A stretch of 64,000 nucleotides of DNA. Origin: DASUXA01 sp036378155 (GTDB lineage: Bacteria > Actinomycetota > Actinomycetes > Mycobacteriales > Micromonosporaceae). The translations under genes were made by a program, and so were the position numbers. The first letter of the stretch is position 1, and each line of letters begins with the position of its first letter. The stretch is taken from contig DASUXA010000034.1 of NCBI GenBank assembly GCA_036378155.1, forward strand, positions 1 to 64,000. The letters run 5' to 3'. The notes under the pieces were generated by a model that worked only from the letters and a program-made list of their open reading frames with translations, did no database searches and was not told the DNA's origin. This document shows positions 17,115 through 26,429 of this stretch, one piece after another.

Positions 17115-20100
17115 TCAGTGGACCGGTACCAGGCGGCGGCCGACCGCGATCTGCCGCTCCGGGTACGCGCCCAGCCGGGTGCCGCGCACCGCGGCGTTGA
17201 GCAGTTCGGCGAGGTGTACCGGGCGCCGGTCGACGTCGGACTCCTCGATCTGGGTACGGCAGGAGAACCCGTCGGCGACCACGACGGTGCGCGGGTCGGC
17301 GTCCCGGATCGCGGGCAGCATCGCCTGCTCGGCGCAGGCCAGCGACACGTCGCGGTGCGCCGCCGTCATGCCGAAGTTGCCCGCCAGCCCGCAGCAGCCG
17401 GAGTCCAGCTTGGCGGCGTTCACGCCGATCCGCTTCATCAGCTCGAACTCCGCCGAACTGCCCATGATCGCGTGGTGGTGGCAGTGCACCTGCACGATCG
17501 CCTCGACCTGCTCGCCGAGGTCGTTGCGCGGCAGTTCGGGCGCGAAGTCCGGGGCGCGCTCGGTGAGCAGCTCAGCCAGCGTCCGGGTCTGCTTCTGCAG
17601 CCGGTCGATGTCCGGGTCGCCGCCCAACAGCTCCCGGGCGTCCGACCGGAACACCGCGGTACAGCTCGGCTCCAGCCCGAGGATCGGCACGCCGTCGCGC
17701 AGGTACGGGGCGAGCACGTCCAACGTGGCGCGCAGCACGCGGCGCGCCACCCCGAGCTGCCCGGTGGAGATCCAGGTCAGTCCACAGCAGACCGGTCGAC
17801 GGGGCATCACCGGTTCGAACCCGGCCGCCTCGAGGACGCCGACCGCCGCCGCCGAGATACCCGGGTTCAGGTGGGCGGTGAAGCTGTCCGGCCACAGCAG
17901 TACCTTGCCCCGCTCGCCGGAGCCGCGCGGGCGGCGGCGGTGGAACCAGCGGGTGAAGCTCGCGTTCGGGAACCGCGGTACCGTCCGCTGCGGGTCGATG
18001 CCGGCGACCCGCTTGGCGACCTGCCGGATGCCCGGCGTCTGGGCGACCCCGTTGACCAGCTCGGGGACGTACTGCCCGACCCGCGCCAGCACCGGCAGCC
18101 AGCCCAGCGAGTAGTGGTCGCGTGGTCGGATCCGACCCCGGTAGTGGTGCGACAGGAACTCCGCCTTGTAGGTGCCCATGTCGACTTCCATGGGACAGTC
18201 CCGCTTGCAGCCCTTGCACGCCAGGCACAGGTCGAGCGCGTCGGCGACCGCCTCGCTGCGCCAACCGTCGGTGATCGTCTCCCCGCGCAGCATCTCGAAC
18301 AGCAGCCGGGCGCGGCCCCGGGTGGAGTGCTCCTCCTCCTTGGTCACCTGGTAGCTGGGGCACATCACCTGGTCTTCGGGCTGGTGGCGGCGGCACTTGC
18401 CGACGCCGGCGCAGCGCAGCGCGGCGCGGGCGAAGCTGCCGTCGTCGGTCTGGTAGTGGAAGTACGTGTCGGGCTGGGCGGGCGCGTAGTGCGAGCCGAG
18501 CCGCAGATCGGAGTCGAGCGGGTTGGCGTGCACCACCTTGCCCGGGTTCATCTTGTTGTCCGGGTCGAAGATCGCCTTGAACTCCTCGAACGCCCGCACC
18601 AGGTCGCGGCCGTACATCTTCTCCAGCAGTTCGCCGCGCGCCTGGCCGTCGCCGTGTTCGCCGGACAGCGACCCGTCGTAGTGCACGCACAGGTCGGCGG
18701 CGCGTTCCACGAACCGCCGGAAGTCGCGTACCCCTTCGGCGGTCACCAGGTCGAACGGGATGCTGGTGTGCAGGCACGCCTGCCCGAAGTGCCCGTACAA
18801 GCTGGCGGCGCCGTACCCGAACTCGTCGAGCAGCTTCTGGAAGTCGCGCAGGTAGTCGCCCAGCCGGTCCGGCGCGACAGCGGAGTCCTCCCAGCCGGGC
18901 CAGGTGTCCGGACCGCCGCCGGGGGTGCGCGCGGTCGCGCCGAGACCCGACTCGCGTACCGCCCAGATCTGCTGCTGCACCTTCTCGTCGGTGATGACGT
19001 TGGCGTCCTTGACGCCGAGCCCCTTGGCGGCGCGCGCCGCCGCGTCCCGCGCCTCTTCCTCGGTGTCGCCGCCGAACTGGGCCATCAGCCAGGCGCCGCG
19101 CCCGTGGAAGAGGCTGAGCGCCTCCGGGTGCATGTGCTCCATGCCCTCGTACCGCAGCAGCTTGTCGTCCATGCCTTCGAGCACGAACGGGGAGAACTTG
19201 TTTAGCTCGGGCACGTTGTCGGCGGCCGAGGCGATGTCCGGGAACCCGAACAGCGACAGCACCTTCGCCTTCGGCTCGGGCAGCAGCTTGATCTCGGCGC
19301 GCAGCACGGTGACGCAGGTCGACTCGGTACCGACCAGCGCGCCGGCGACGTTGAAGCCGTGGTCGTCCAGCAGCTCCATCAGGTTGAAGCCGGAGATCCG
19401 GCGCGGGATGCGGGGGAACCGGCGCAGGATCTCGTCGCGGTACCGGTCGCGCAGCTCGCGCAGCGCCCGGTAGATCTCGGCGCGCCGCCCCCCGGCGGCG
19501 AGGATGCGCCGGTACTGCTCGTCGGACGTGCGACCGACCCACATCCGCTCGCCGTCGTAGGTGAGGATCTCCAGCCGTTCGACGTTCGCGCCGGTGGTAC
19601 CGCTCCACTGGGCGGTCGACCCGCACGAGTTGTTGCCGATCATCCCGCCGATCGTGCAGTGGCTGTGGGTGGCGGGCTTCGGACCGAACACCAACCCGCC
19701 GTGCGGCTTGGTCTGCGCGTTGAGCTCGTCGAGCACGATGCCGGGCTGGACGATCGCGAGCCGCCGGTCCGGGTCGACGGATTCGATCCGGTTCAGGTAC
19801 TTCGAGAAGTCCATCACCACGGCGACGTTGCAGCATTCGCCGGCGAGGCTGGTGCCGCCGCCCCGGCTGAACACCGGCGCGCCGAACTCGCGGCAGGCCG
19901 CGACCGTGGCGACCACGTCGTCGAGGGTGCGCGGTACCACCACCCCGATCGGCACCTGCCGGTAGTTGGACGAGTCGGTGGCGTACAAGGCACGGCTGCC
20001 GTCGTCGAAGCGGACCTCACCGGAGACCGCCCGGCGCAGCGCCTCCGCCAAGCCGGCGGCGTCCACGTTCGCGCCGGACGGGCGGCGTACCCGTGGCGCG

Positions 20101-20120
20101 GGCAGCTCGACGATCGCCAT
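17115..20120 (-). CDS. FAD and 4Fe-4S D-2-hydroxyacid dehydrogenase (YdiJ/D-lactate or D-2-hydroxyglutarate type)
   Basis: 1001 residues. The FAD-binding type 4 domain covers about 40-250 (SRGGGTSLAGECCN, GGMIGNNSCGS), the FAD-linked oxidase C-terminal domain about 260-530, and the dicluster iron-sulfur part has CAGVGKC and CLACKGCKRDCP near 560-650. Two CCG-type motifs (CCGLTW, CCGLAGNFGM) follow. This single-chain arrangement is that of E. coli YdiJ and related membrane-associated dehydrogenases that pass electrons to quinone. D-lactate, D-2-hydroxyglutarate or glycolate are candidates. Its ATG shares one base with the stop of the ThDP enzyme (TGATG), implying joint pyruvate/lactate metabolism. 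Confidence 0.88.
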   Translation of the reverse strand: MAIVELPAPRVRRPSGANVDAAGLAEALRRAVSGEVRFDDGSRALYATDSSNYRQVPIGVVVPRTLDDVVATVAACREFGAPVFSRGGGTSLAGECCNVAVVMDFSKYLNRIESVDPDRRLAIVQPGIVLDELNAQTKPHGGLVFGPKPATHSHCTIGGMIGNNSCGSTAQWSGTTGANVERLEILTYDGERMWVGRTSDEQYRRILAAGGRRAEIYRALRELRDRYRDEILRRFPRIPRRISGFNLMELLDDHGFNVAGALVGTESTCVTVLRAEIKLLPEPKAKVLSLFGFPDIASAADNVPELNKFSPFVLEGMDDKLLRYEGMEHMHPEALSLFHGRGAWLMAQFGGDTEEEARDAAARAAKGLGVKDANVITDEKVQQQIWAVRESGLGATARTPGGGPDTWPGWEDSAVAPDRLGDYLRDFQKLLDEFGYGAASLYGHFGQACLHTSIPFDLVTAEGVRDFRRFVERAADLCVHYDGSLSGEHGDGQARGELLEKMYGRDLVRAFEEFKAIFDPDNKMNPGKVVHANPLDSDLRLGSHYAPAQPDTYFHYQTDDGSFARAALRCAGVGKCRRHQPEDQVMCPSYQVTKEEEHSTRGRARLLFEMLRGETITDGWRSEAVADALDLCLACKGCKRDCPMEVDMGTYKAEFLSHHYRGRIRPRDHYSLGWLPVLARVGQYVPELVNGVAQTPGIRQVAKRVAGIDPQRTVPRFPNASFTRWFHRRRPRGSGERGKVLLWPDSFTAHLNPGISAAAVGVLEAAGFEPVMPRRPVCCGLTWISTGQLGVARRVLRATLDVLAPYLRDGVPILGLEPSCTAVFRSDARELLGGDPDIDRLQKQTRTLAELLTERAPDFAPELPRNDLGEQVEAIVQVHCHHHAIMGSSAEFELMKRIGVNAAKLDSGCCGLAGNFGMTAAHRDVSLACAEQAMLPAIRDADPRTVVVADGFSCRTQIEESDVDRRPVHLAELLNAAVRGTRLGAYPERQIAVGRRLVPVH

Positions 20121-21889
20121 CAGTTCCCCCTGAACTGTTCGAGCTTGTCCTTGAACAACGTGGTCGCGATGGCCACCTTGTGCGGCTGCCCACGCAGGTA
20201 CGCCTCGGCGAAGTGCTTGGCCTGCTCGTACTTGACCTTGCCGGGCATCGGCGGCTCGGTCGGGTCGACGGCGACGTCCACCAGCGCCGGTCCGGAATGG
20301 GCGAACGCGTCGCGCAGCGCGCCGGCCAGGTCGCCGGGCTTGTCGACGTGGACGCCGTACCCGCCGGCGGCGCGTGCCCACGCCGCGTAGTCCGGGCACG
20401 GGTCGCCGAACCGCACGCCGTGCTCGGGGTACCCGAGGACCATCTGCTCCCAGAGGATCTGCCCGAGCGAGTTGTTGTTGTTGATCACGACCTTGATCGG
20501 CAGCCCGTACCGGGCGGCGGTGTTGAACTCCGCCATCAGCATGGCGAACCCGCCGTCGCCCTGGTATGCGATGACCTGCCGACCGGGGAAGGCGTGCTGG
20601 ACGGCGATCGCGTACGGCAGCCCCGGCGCCATGGTCGCCAGGTTGCCGGACAGGTAGAACTCGCGTTCGCCGCGGATCGTCCAGTGCCGTGCCGCCCAGG
20701 TCGCGATGGTGCCCGAGTCGCAGGTGAGTACCGCGTCCTCGTCGGCGAGGTCGTCGAGCAGCGCGGCGAGGTACTGCGGGGCGATCGGCTCGCGGTCGGG
20801 CGATTCGAGCGCCTCCATGTTCTCCCGCCACTCGCGCATCTTCACCTGGTACTTCTCCAGGTGGGTGCGGTCGGCGCGGCGCTCGAGCAGGGGCAGCAGC
20901 GCCTCCAGCGTGGCGGTCACGTCGCCGATCAGCGGCACCTGGGTGGGCAGCCGGTTGCCGGCGCGGGTCGGGTCGATCTCGACCTGGACGACCTTGACCT
21001 TGCCGGGCGGCGGCAGGTGTTTGGTGTACGGGAAGTTGGTGCCCAGCATGACCAGGGTGTCGATGTCCTCGACGAGTTCCTCGCTGGGTCTGGTGCCGAG
21101 CAGTCCGATGCCGCCGGTGGTGTACGGCGAGTCGTCCGGCAGCACCATCTTCCCGGACAGCGTCTTGATCACCGGGGCGGCGAGCCGGTCGGCGAGCTGT
21201 TCGATGAGCGGACCGGCGCCGCGCGCGCCGACACCCGCCAGGATCGCGATCTTCTCGCCCTGGCGTAGCACGTCCGCCGCCTCGGCGAGGTCGGACTCGC
21301 GCGGGCGGACCGGCGGCGACAGGTAGATCGGCGCGGTCTTCGGCGGGTTGGCGGGGGCGACGTGCTGGTACGGGTCCTCGGTGGCGGGCGCGATCTGGAT
21401 GTCGTTGGGGACCGACAGGTGGGCGACGCCCCGCCGGGCGTACGCGTTGCGTACCGCGAGGTCGACCAGCGCCGGCAGCTGCTGCGGATTCATGACGATC
21501 TCGTTGTAGACCGTGGCGTCCTCGTACAGCCGGGCGAGGTTGACTTCCTGCTGGTAGCCGGTGCCCAGCACGCTGGTCTCCTGCATGCCGGTGATCGCCA
21601 GGACCGGCGCGTGGTCGAGCTTCGCGTCGTACAGACCGTTGGCCAGGTGGATGCCGCCCGGACCGGAGGTCGCCAGGCACACCCCCAGCCGCCCCGTGGC
21701 TTTGGCATGGGCGGTCGCCATGAACGCCGCCGCCTCCTCGTGGTGGACGAGGACGAACGTCACGCGGTCGGCGTTGCGCCGCAGCCCTTCCATGATCCCG
21801 TTGATGCCGTCACCGGGAATCCCGAAGATCGTGTCGACGCCCCAGTCGGCAAGCCGGGCGATCAGAACCTCGGAGGCGATTTTCTCCAT
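20120..21889 (-). CDS. Thiamine diphosphate-dependent pyruvate oxidase/dehydrogenase (PoxB-like)
   Basis: 589 residues with the three-domain layout of the acetolactate synthase/pyruvate oxidase family. FGIPGD and VHHEEAAAFMA (catalytic Glu region) are near the N-terminus, with LATSGPGGIHLANGLYDA after them. The ThDP/Mg motif is GDGGFAMLMAEFNTAARYG...VINNNN near 430-465. It most resembles quinone-dependent pyruvate dehydrogenases, which turn pyruvate into acetate and CO2, but other 2-keto acid substrates are possible. It is the first gene of the operon with the D-2-hydroxyacid dehydrogenase: lactate to pyruvate, then pyruvate to acetate. No strong ribosome site precedes ATG 21889. Confidence 0.85.
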   Translation of the reverse strand: MEKIASEVLIARLADWGVDTIFGIPGDGINGIMEGLRRNADRVTFVLVHHEEAAAFMATAHAKATGRLGVCLATSGPGGIHLANGLYDAKLDHAPVLAITGMQETSVLGTGYQQEVNLARLYEDATVYNEIVMNPQQLPALVDLAVRNAYARRGVAHLSVPNDIQIAPATEDPYQHVAPANPPKTAPIYLSPPVRPRESDLAEAADVLRQGEKIAILAGVGARGAGPLIEQLADRLAAPVIKTLSGKMVLPDDSPYTTGGIGLLGTRPSEELVEDIDTLVMLGTNFPYTKHLPPPGKVKVVQVEIDPTRAGNRLPTQVPLIGDVTATLEALLPLLERRADRTHLEKYQVKMREWRENMEALESPDREPIAPQYLAALLDDLADEDAVLTCDSGTIATWAARHWTIRGEREFYLSGNLATMAPGLPYAIAVQHAFPGRQVIAYQGDGGFAMLMAEFNTAARYGLPIKVVINNNNSLGQILWEQMVLGYPEHGVRFGDPCPDYAAWARAAGGYGVHVDKPGDLAGALRDAFAHSGPALVDVAVDPTEPPMPGKVKYEQAKHFAEAYLRGQPHKVAIATTLFKDKLEQFRGN

Positions 21890-21989
21890 GTGACGCGAGT
21901 AACCGGCTCCGGCTCCGCCAAACCTGACATGGGCTGCTTTCGCCGCCGGGAAATGTCACTCGCGCACCATTCGTCGCCATCGACCGAGG

Positions 21990-22420
21990 TCACGGCGCCA
22001 GCAGCGCCAGCCCGGTCTCCGGGTCGTACCGCTTCGCCAGCTCCGGACCGACCTCGGTGACCAACACCTCCAGGGTCGGCCAGACCTCGCCTCGCAGCAG
22101 GTGACCGCCCATGGTCGTACCGTCCGACCGCCCGACCACCGCGTGCAGGTGCAGCGCCGGCTTGCCGTCCTTCTCCGCGACGTCGCCGAGCAGCGAGACA
22201 CCTCGACCTGCTCGGGTACCGGGATGTGCCGGTACTGCATGCGCTGCCGGTCGAAGTAGCCGAGTTGCGCGGACTGGAACCCGCCGACGGCGGTGACCCG
22301 CGCGGCCATGATCCCCTGGTCGGCGACCGCGCCGGTGATCGCCTCGACGGCTTCCTCGCCCTTGTCGCACACGATCACCACGACCCGCCGCCGACCGTCG
22401 TCGATCTGCTTCGTCCGCAT
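21990..22420 (-). pseudogene. PPC/DUF296 domain protein, frameshifted
   Basis: From ATG 22420, with GGAGGT just upstream, the frame reads a PPC-type start (VVVIVCDKGEEAVEAITGAV, AARVTAVGGFQSAQLGYFD, IPVPEQVEV). At about 22195-22200 the family sequence jumps to another frame: SLLGDVAEKDGKPALHLHAV, GGHLLRGEVWPTLEVLVTE, ending at stop 21992-21990. One missing base between GAGGTG and TCTCGCTG explains it, because an inserted C restores VEVLSLLGD. The domain is otherwise full length, about 143 residues, and keeps the HLHAVVG metal-ligand region. PPC proteins bind DNA or metal; the role here is unknown. The defect is either recent decay or a sequencing error. Confidence 0.8.
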
Positions 22421-22506
22421 CGCGACCTCCTCTCGCCCGACCGGTACCCGCCGACGGTCGCCCGAATCGCGCCGGATCTGGGACCGGTCGCCGGCCCGGC
22501 GATGCG

Positions 22507-23271
22507 CTACTGCCGGTCCTCCCCGGCGCGGACCGCGTCGGCGCGGTCCGCGGGCGGGCGCGCGGACGCCCGCTGGGCGGCGTGGTCGAAGCGTGCCGGC
22601 AGCGGGATGCGTTCCCAGGGGATACGCAACTGCACCCGGCTGAGGAACCAGCCGAGCAGGAACCCGGCGACCGCGTCGCTGAACCAGTGGTAGGCGATGT
22701 ACGTGGTGCCGAACGCCACCAGGAACGGCGGCGCCCACTGCAGGATGCGACGCGCCGCGACCGGGAGGAACGGGGCGAGCAGCAGAGCCAGCGTCGCGAA
22801 GTACACGAACGCGTTGTTGACGTGCCCCGACGGGTACTCCACGTAGCCGGGCCCGCTGAACAGCTCGACCGGTCCGTAGTGCGGGGCGCCGCGCTCGGTC
22901 CACCGCTTCAACGGCACGATCGAGGCGGTGGTCAGGATCGGCGCGAGACCCGCCGGCAGGATCGGCCGGATCGTCCGGTACCGCCAGGCGAGCACGAACC
23001 CGACGCCCAGGGTCACCGTCATCACCGGACCGCCCTGACCGACCAGGTCGCAGATCAGCACGAGCCAGCGCACCGGCGGCGGGCGGTGCCCGTCCACCCA
23101 GTCGCGTACCGTCAGATCCCACCGGTTCAGCGCCGGAAACCGCACCAAGGCCACGGTGATCGCCACGAACCCGGCGACCAGCAGCACGTCGAACCACCAG
23201 CCGCGCGGTACCGGTCGCGGGCGGCGCGCGCCCGCCTCGCGGGTGATCGGCCCGGTACGCGACCGCGTCAT
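22507..23271 (-). CDS. Phosphatase PAP2 family membrane protein
   Basis: 254 residues with about five or six membrane segments. The three phosphatase motifs are visible: KRWTERGAP, YPSGHVNNA and a late YHWFSDAVAG with the catalytic His and Asp. The family removes phosphate from lipid phosphates such as undecaprenyl diphosphate or phosphatidate at the membrane surface. ATG 23271 overlaps the stop of the MFS gene, so both are co-translated. A GGAGG-bearing gap of 86 bp separates it from the PPC pseudogene. Confidence 0.85.
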   Translation of the reverse strand: MTRSRTGPITREAGARRPRPVPRGWWFDVLLVAGFVAITVALVRFPALNRWDLTVRDWVDGHRPPPVRWLVLICDLVGQGGPVMTVTLGVGFVLAWRYRTIRPILPAGLAPILTTASIVPLKRWTERGAPHYGPVELFSGPGYVEYPSGHVNNAFVYFATLALLLAPFLPVAARRILQWAPPFLVAFGTTYIAYHWFSDAVAGFLLGWFLSRVQLRIPWERIPLPARFDHAAQRASARPPADRADAVRAGEDRQ

Positions 23272-24761
23272 CGGGGTACCTCCGGGGCGAGCGCCTCGAC
23301 CGCCCGATCCGAGGCGCTCGCCGTCGCCACGTCCGTCGGGTAGGTACGGCTGGCGAGCAGCACGATCAGCCCGTTGGCGAGCAGCGGTACCAGCATGATC
23401 AAGAATGTGTCCCGCAGCCCGGCGGCACGGTCGCCGCCGCCGCGCCCGCCGAGCCGGTCGGCGACGACGCCGAACAGCAGCGGCGCGAGCGCCTCGGCGG
23501 ACAGCCGCAGCAGGGTACGTACGCTCTCCGCGCGACCCCACAGCCGCCCGGTGACGATGTCCAGCCGCGCCGCGTCCAGCGGCGGGTTCGCCGCCGCGAG
23601 CATCGCGGCGGCGACCACGAGCAACGGCAACGCGGCGAACAGGTGGACGGTCAGCAGCGCCGGGGCGAACAGCACCGCGACCGCCGTGTACCCGACCGCC
23701 GGCACCAGCACCCGCGCCGACTCGCGACCACGGCTCAGCCACCCGTCCGCCACCCTGCCGCCGAGGACCGCTCCGACCAGCCCACCGACACCCACCAGCA
23801 GCACATACCCGGTCAGTGACGCCTGCCCCACCCCGTAGTGACGCTCCACGAACACCAGACCGAAGGTGCGCAGTCCGGCGAAGAAGAAGTAGCCGACCGC
23901 CGACGCGATGATCAACGAACGGAACGTCGGTATCGACAGCAGGTACCACGCCGCGCGCCACAACGGCAGGTCGGCGGGGTTACGGTGCAGCACCCGGTCG
24001 GACGCGGACGGTACCCCGTGCCTGGCGACCATGCTCCGCGCCGGGTCCACCGCCCGGTCGCGATCGTCGCGACCGCCCCGCGCCCCGCCCGTCTCGGTCG
24101 GTTGAGCCGGCAGCCGGCTCGCCCCGCCCCGCCGCGGCTCGTCCAGCATCCGGTGCAGCGCCACCGCGACCGCCAAGCCGATCAGACCGAGCATCCAGAA
24201 CGCGTACCGCCAGGACAGCGCCGCGCTGATGTTGCTGCCGACCAGCAGCCCGAACCCCGCGCCGACCATCTCACCACTGAGGATCCACCCGTACACCCGA
24301 GCCCGCTCCCCCACCGGGAACAGGTCGCCGACCAGCGAGGCGAGCACCGGACCGGCGGCTGCCGCCGCGGCGCCGAGCGCCAGCCGGGACAGCAGCAGCC
24401 ACGGGTACGAAGGGGCGAACCCGCCCAACCCGAGCGCCACGCTCCACACCGTGACGCTGGCGACCAGCAGCCGCATCCGGTTCACCCGGTCGGCGAACAC
24501 ACCCATCGGTACCGCAGCCACCGCGCCGACCCCCGCCGACACTGTGGCGAGCAGCCCCAGTTCGGTGTTGCGGATGTCGAACGCCGGCTTGAGCTGAGGC
24601 GCGACCGCGCCGACGGTACCCAGGTCCGCCGAGTTCAACGCGAGCACGGCGGCGAACAGCAGGATGACGCGCGTCCGGCGGGGACCGCCGAGCACAGCTT
24701 CGACCCGTACGACGACGCGACGACCCAGACCGGCCGGCGGGTGGCTGCCCCGGAACGTCAC
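23268..24761 (-). CDS. Major facilitator superfamily transporter
   Basis: About 497 residues from GTG 24761, with 12 predicted membrane segments split by a polar central loop near 245-295. GVFADRVNRMRLLVAS is the cytoplasmic loop 2-3 signature and GGRVADGWLSRGRES its second-half counterpart. The substrate is unknown; related proteins include organic-anion and spinster-type carriers. The start is uncertain: GGGGAGG precedes GTG 24761 by about 12 bases and a TTG at 24773 is too close to it. The gene is divergent from the DMT transporter at 24847 and coupled to the PAP2 gene. Confidence 0.82.
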   Translation of the reverse strand: MTFRGSHPPAGLGRRVVVRVEAVLGGPRRTRVILLFAAVLALNSADLGTVGAVAPQLKPAFDIRNTELGLLATVSAGVGAVAAVPMGVFADRVNRMRLLVASVTVWSVALGLGGFAPSYPWLLLSRLALGAAAAAAGPVLASLVGDLFPVGERARVYGWILSGEMVGAGFGLLVGSNISAALSWRYAFWMLGLIGLAVAVALHRMLDEPRRGGASRLPAQPTETGGARGGRDDRDRAVDPARSMVARHGVPSASDRVLHRNPADLPLWRAAWYLLSIPTFRSLIIASAVGYFFFAGLRTFGLVFVERHYGVGQASLTGYVLLVGVGGLVGAVLGGRVADGWLSRGRESARVLVPAVGYTAVAVLFAPALLTVHLFAALPLLVVAAAMLAAANPPLDAARLDIVTGRLWGRAESVRTLLRLSAEALAPLLFGVVADRLGGRGGGDRAAGLRDTFLIMLVPLLANGLIVLLASRTYPTDVATASASDRAVEALAPEVPR

Positions 24762-24846
24762 GGTTCTCGTCAACCCTCCCCGACCCGCGATTTCCCAGCT
24801 CAGCGGCCGGGTACTGGATGAGGGTGCAGGTACCCTCGGACCGGCT

Positions 24847-25791
24847 ATGGCATTCCTAGGCCTCACGGTGGCGCTGGTCGCCGCGATCTGTACCGGCAGC
24901 GCGGCGATCCTGCAGTGGATCGGTGCGCACCGGGTGCAGTCGTACGCCCACGTCGACCCCCGGCTGCTGTGGCGGCTGCTGCACTCCCCGCACTACGCCG
25001 CCGGGTTGGCGCTGGACGGCTGCTCGTTCGGGCTGTCCCTGGTCGCGCTGCGCAGCCTGCCGCTGTTCGCGGTACAGGCGATCATCGCGGCGAACCTCGC
25101 CGTCGTCGCCACCCTCGCCACGCTGGTGCTGCGGGTCCGGCTGACAGTACGGGAGTGGATCTCGGTCGGCGCGGTGGTCGCGGGCGTCGCCCTGCTGGTC
25201 ATGGCGGCGCAGCCGGCGCATGCGGCGGCGCTGACCGGGGTGGGCGGCTGGGCGGTGCTCGCCGCCGCGGCGGCGCTCGCCGTGATCGCGTTCCTGCCCG
25301 GGCCGCACGCCCGCGCCCCGCTGCTGGGTCTGCTCGCCGGGCTGAGCTACGGCATCGCCGCGATCGCCGCGCGGGTGCTGCACATCTCCATCAGCGCCGC
25401 GCCGGAACTGGTCCGCAACCCGGTGCTGTACGCGCTGATCTTCGGCAGCATCCTCGGCACGCTGATCTACGCGACGGCGCTGCAGCGCGGCTCGGTCACC
25501 GCCGCTTCGGCGATGAGCATCGTCGGGCAGACACTCGCCCCGGCGCTGACCGGCTGGCTCCTGCTCGGCGACACGTTCCGGCAGGGGTTCGCCGCCGCCG
25601 CCGTGGTCGGCTTCGTGCTCACCCTGGCCGGCAGCCTGTCCCTGGCCCACCACGCCCAGCCGGGCGGGCGCCGGCACGGGCTGGCCCGCCTGCACGCCCG
25701 GCACCCGCACGCCGACCAGCACGAAGCGCCGGTCAGCGTCGGCGCCCCGCCGGATCAAGGCGACGGCGGTCGGGGCGGCGACGCCGGGTAG
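24847..25791 (+). CDS. DMT/EamA-like transporter
   Basis: 314 residues. About nine to ten hydrophobic helices, with repeated motifs FAVQAIIAANLAVVATLATLVL in the first half and AASAMSIVGQTLAPALTGWLLLGD in the second, the duplicated pattern of drug/metabolite exporters. A histidine-rich polar tail follows (HAQPGGRRHGLARLHARHPHADQHE), possibly a cytosolic metal-sensing or disordered region. The substrate is not apparent. The gene is divergent from the MFS gene with an 85-bp shared region; no convincing ribosome site is seen before ATG 24847. Confidence 0.75.
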   Translation: MAFLGLTVALVAAICTGSAAILQWIGAHRVQSYAHVDPRLLWRLLHSPHYAAGLALDGCSFGLSLVALRSLPLFAVQAIIAANLAVVATLATLVLRVRLTVREWISVGAVVAGVALLVMAAQPAHAAALTGVGGWAVLAAAAALAVIAFLPGPHARAPLLGLLAGLSYGIAAIAARVLHISISAAPELVRNPVLYALIFGSILGTLIYATALQRGSVTAASAMSIVGQTLAPALTGWLLLGDTFRQGFAAAAVVGFVLTLAGSLSLAHHAQPGGRRHGLARLHARHPHADQHEAPVSVGAPPDQGDGGRGGDAG

Positions 25792-25979
25792 CGTCGGCGA
25801 CCCGCCCACCCCCGTGGTACCGCGAACAGCACCACCCCGACCACGATGGTGACCGCCCATCGCGACGCAGCTCCGGTCCGCGTCGCATGTCCCACCCCAC
25901 CCACCTGGGCGCCGCCCACCTGGGCGAACCCGATCGCGGCAGGACGTGAACCGTGGGACGGGACGGGTACGGGCAGCGG

Positions 25980-26426
25980 ATGGGAAGGATCGTTCGGGGA
26001 CTGGTCAGCGGCGCCGCCGGCACGCTCGCCCTCAACGCCGTCACGTACGCCGACATGGCGGTACGCGGACGACCCGCGAGCACCACCCCGGAGCAGAGCG
26101 TGCAACGGCTGGCCGACGCGACCGGCATCGACCTCGGTGACGGTGAGAAAGCCGGCAACCGCAGGGCGGGGTTGGCGCCGCTGCTCGGGTACGCCACCGG
26201 CGTCGGCGTCGCGGTGGGGTACGCGCTGCTGGTGCCCCGGCGGCTGTCCTGGCCCGCCACGGCGGGGCTGCTCGGCGGCGGCGCGATGATCGCCGCGAAC
26301 GCGCCGATGACCGTGCTACGGATCACCGATCCGCGCCGGTGGACCCCGGCGGACTGGCTGTCCGACGCGGTGCCGCACCTCGCGTACGGCGTGGCAGCCG
26401 CGCTGGTCGCGAACCGGATGTGGTGA
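25980..26426 (+). CDS. Small membrane protein of unknown function
   Basis: 148 residues from ATG 25980; GTG 25953, preceded by AGGA, is an alternative that adds nine residues. It begins IVRGLVSGAAGTLALNAVTYADM, then a soluble stretch, then two or three hydrophobic helices (GYATGVGVAVGYALLV, AATAGLLGGGAMIAANA, YGVAAALVANRMW). Proteins of this outline are frequent in actinobacteria but I know no function. It lies 3 bases upstream of the next membrane protein on the same strand, so the two probably form a pair. Confidence 0.65.
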   Translation: MGRIVRGLVSGAAGTLALNAVTYADMAVRGRPASTTPEQSVQRLADATGIDLGDGEKAGNRRAGLAPLLGYATGVGVAVGYALLVPRRLSWPATAGLLGGGAMIAANAPMTVLRITDPRRWTPADWLSDAVPHLAYGVAAALVANRMW

Positions 26427-26429
26427 CCG

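Noticed and set aside
25755..25904. Minus-strand reading with one membrane-like segment, RWAVTIVVGVVLFAVPRGWAG
   Set aside because: Could be a 50-60 residue membrane protein, but no clear ribosome site or start was found and the rest is low-complexity Pro/Arg.
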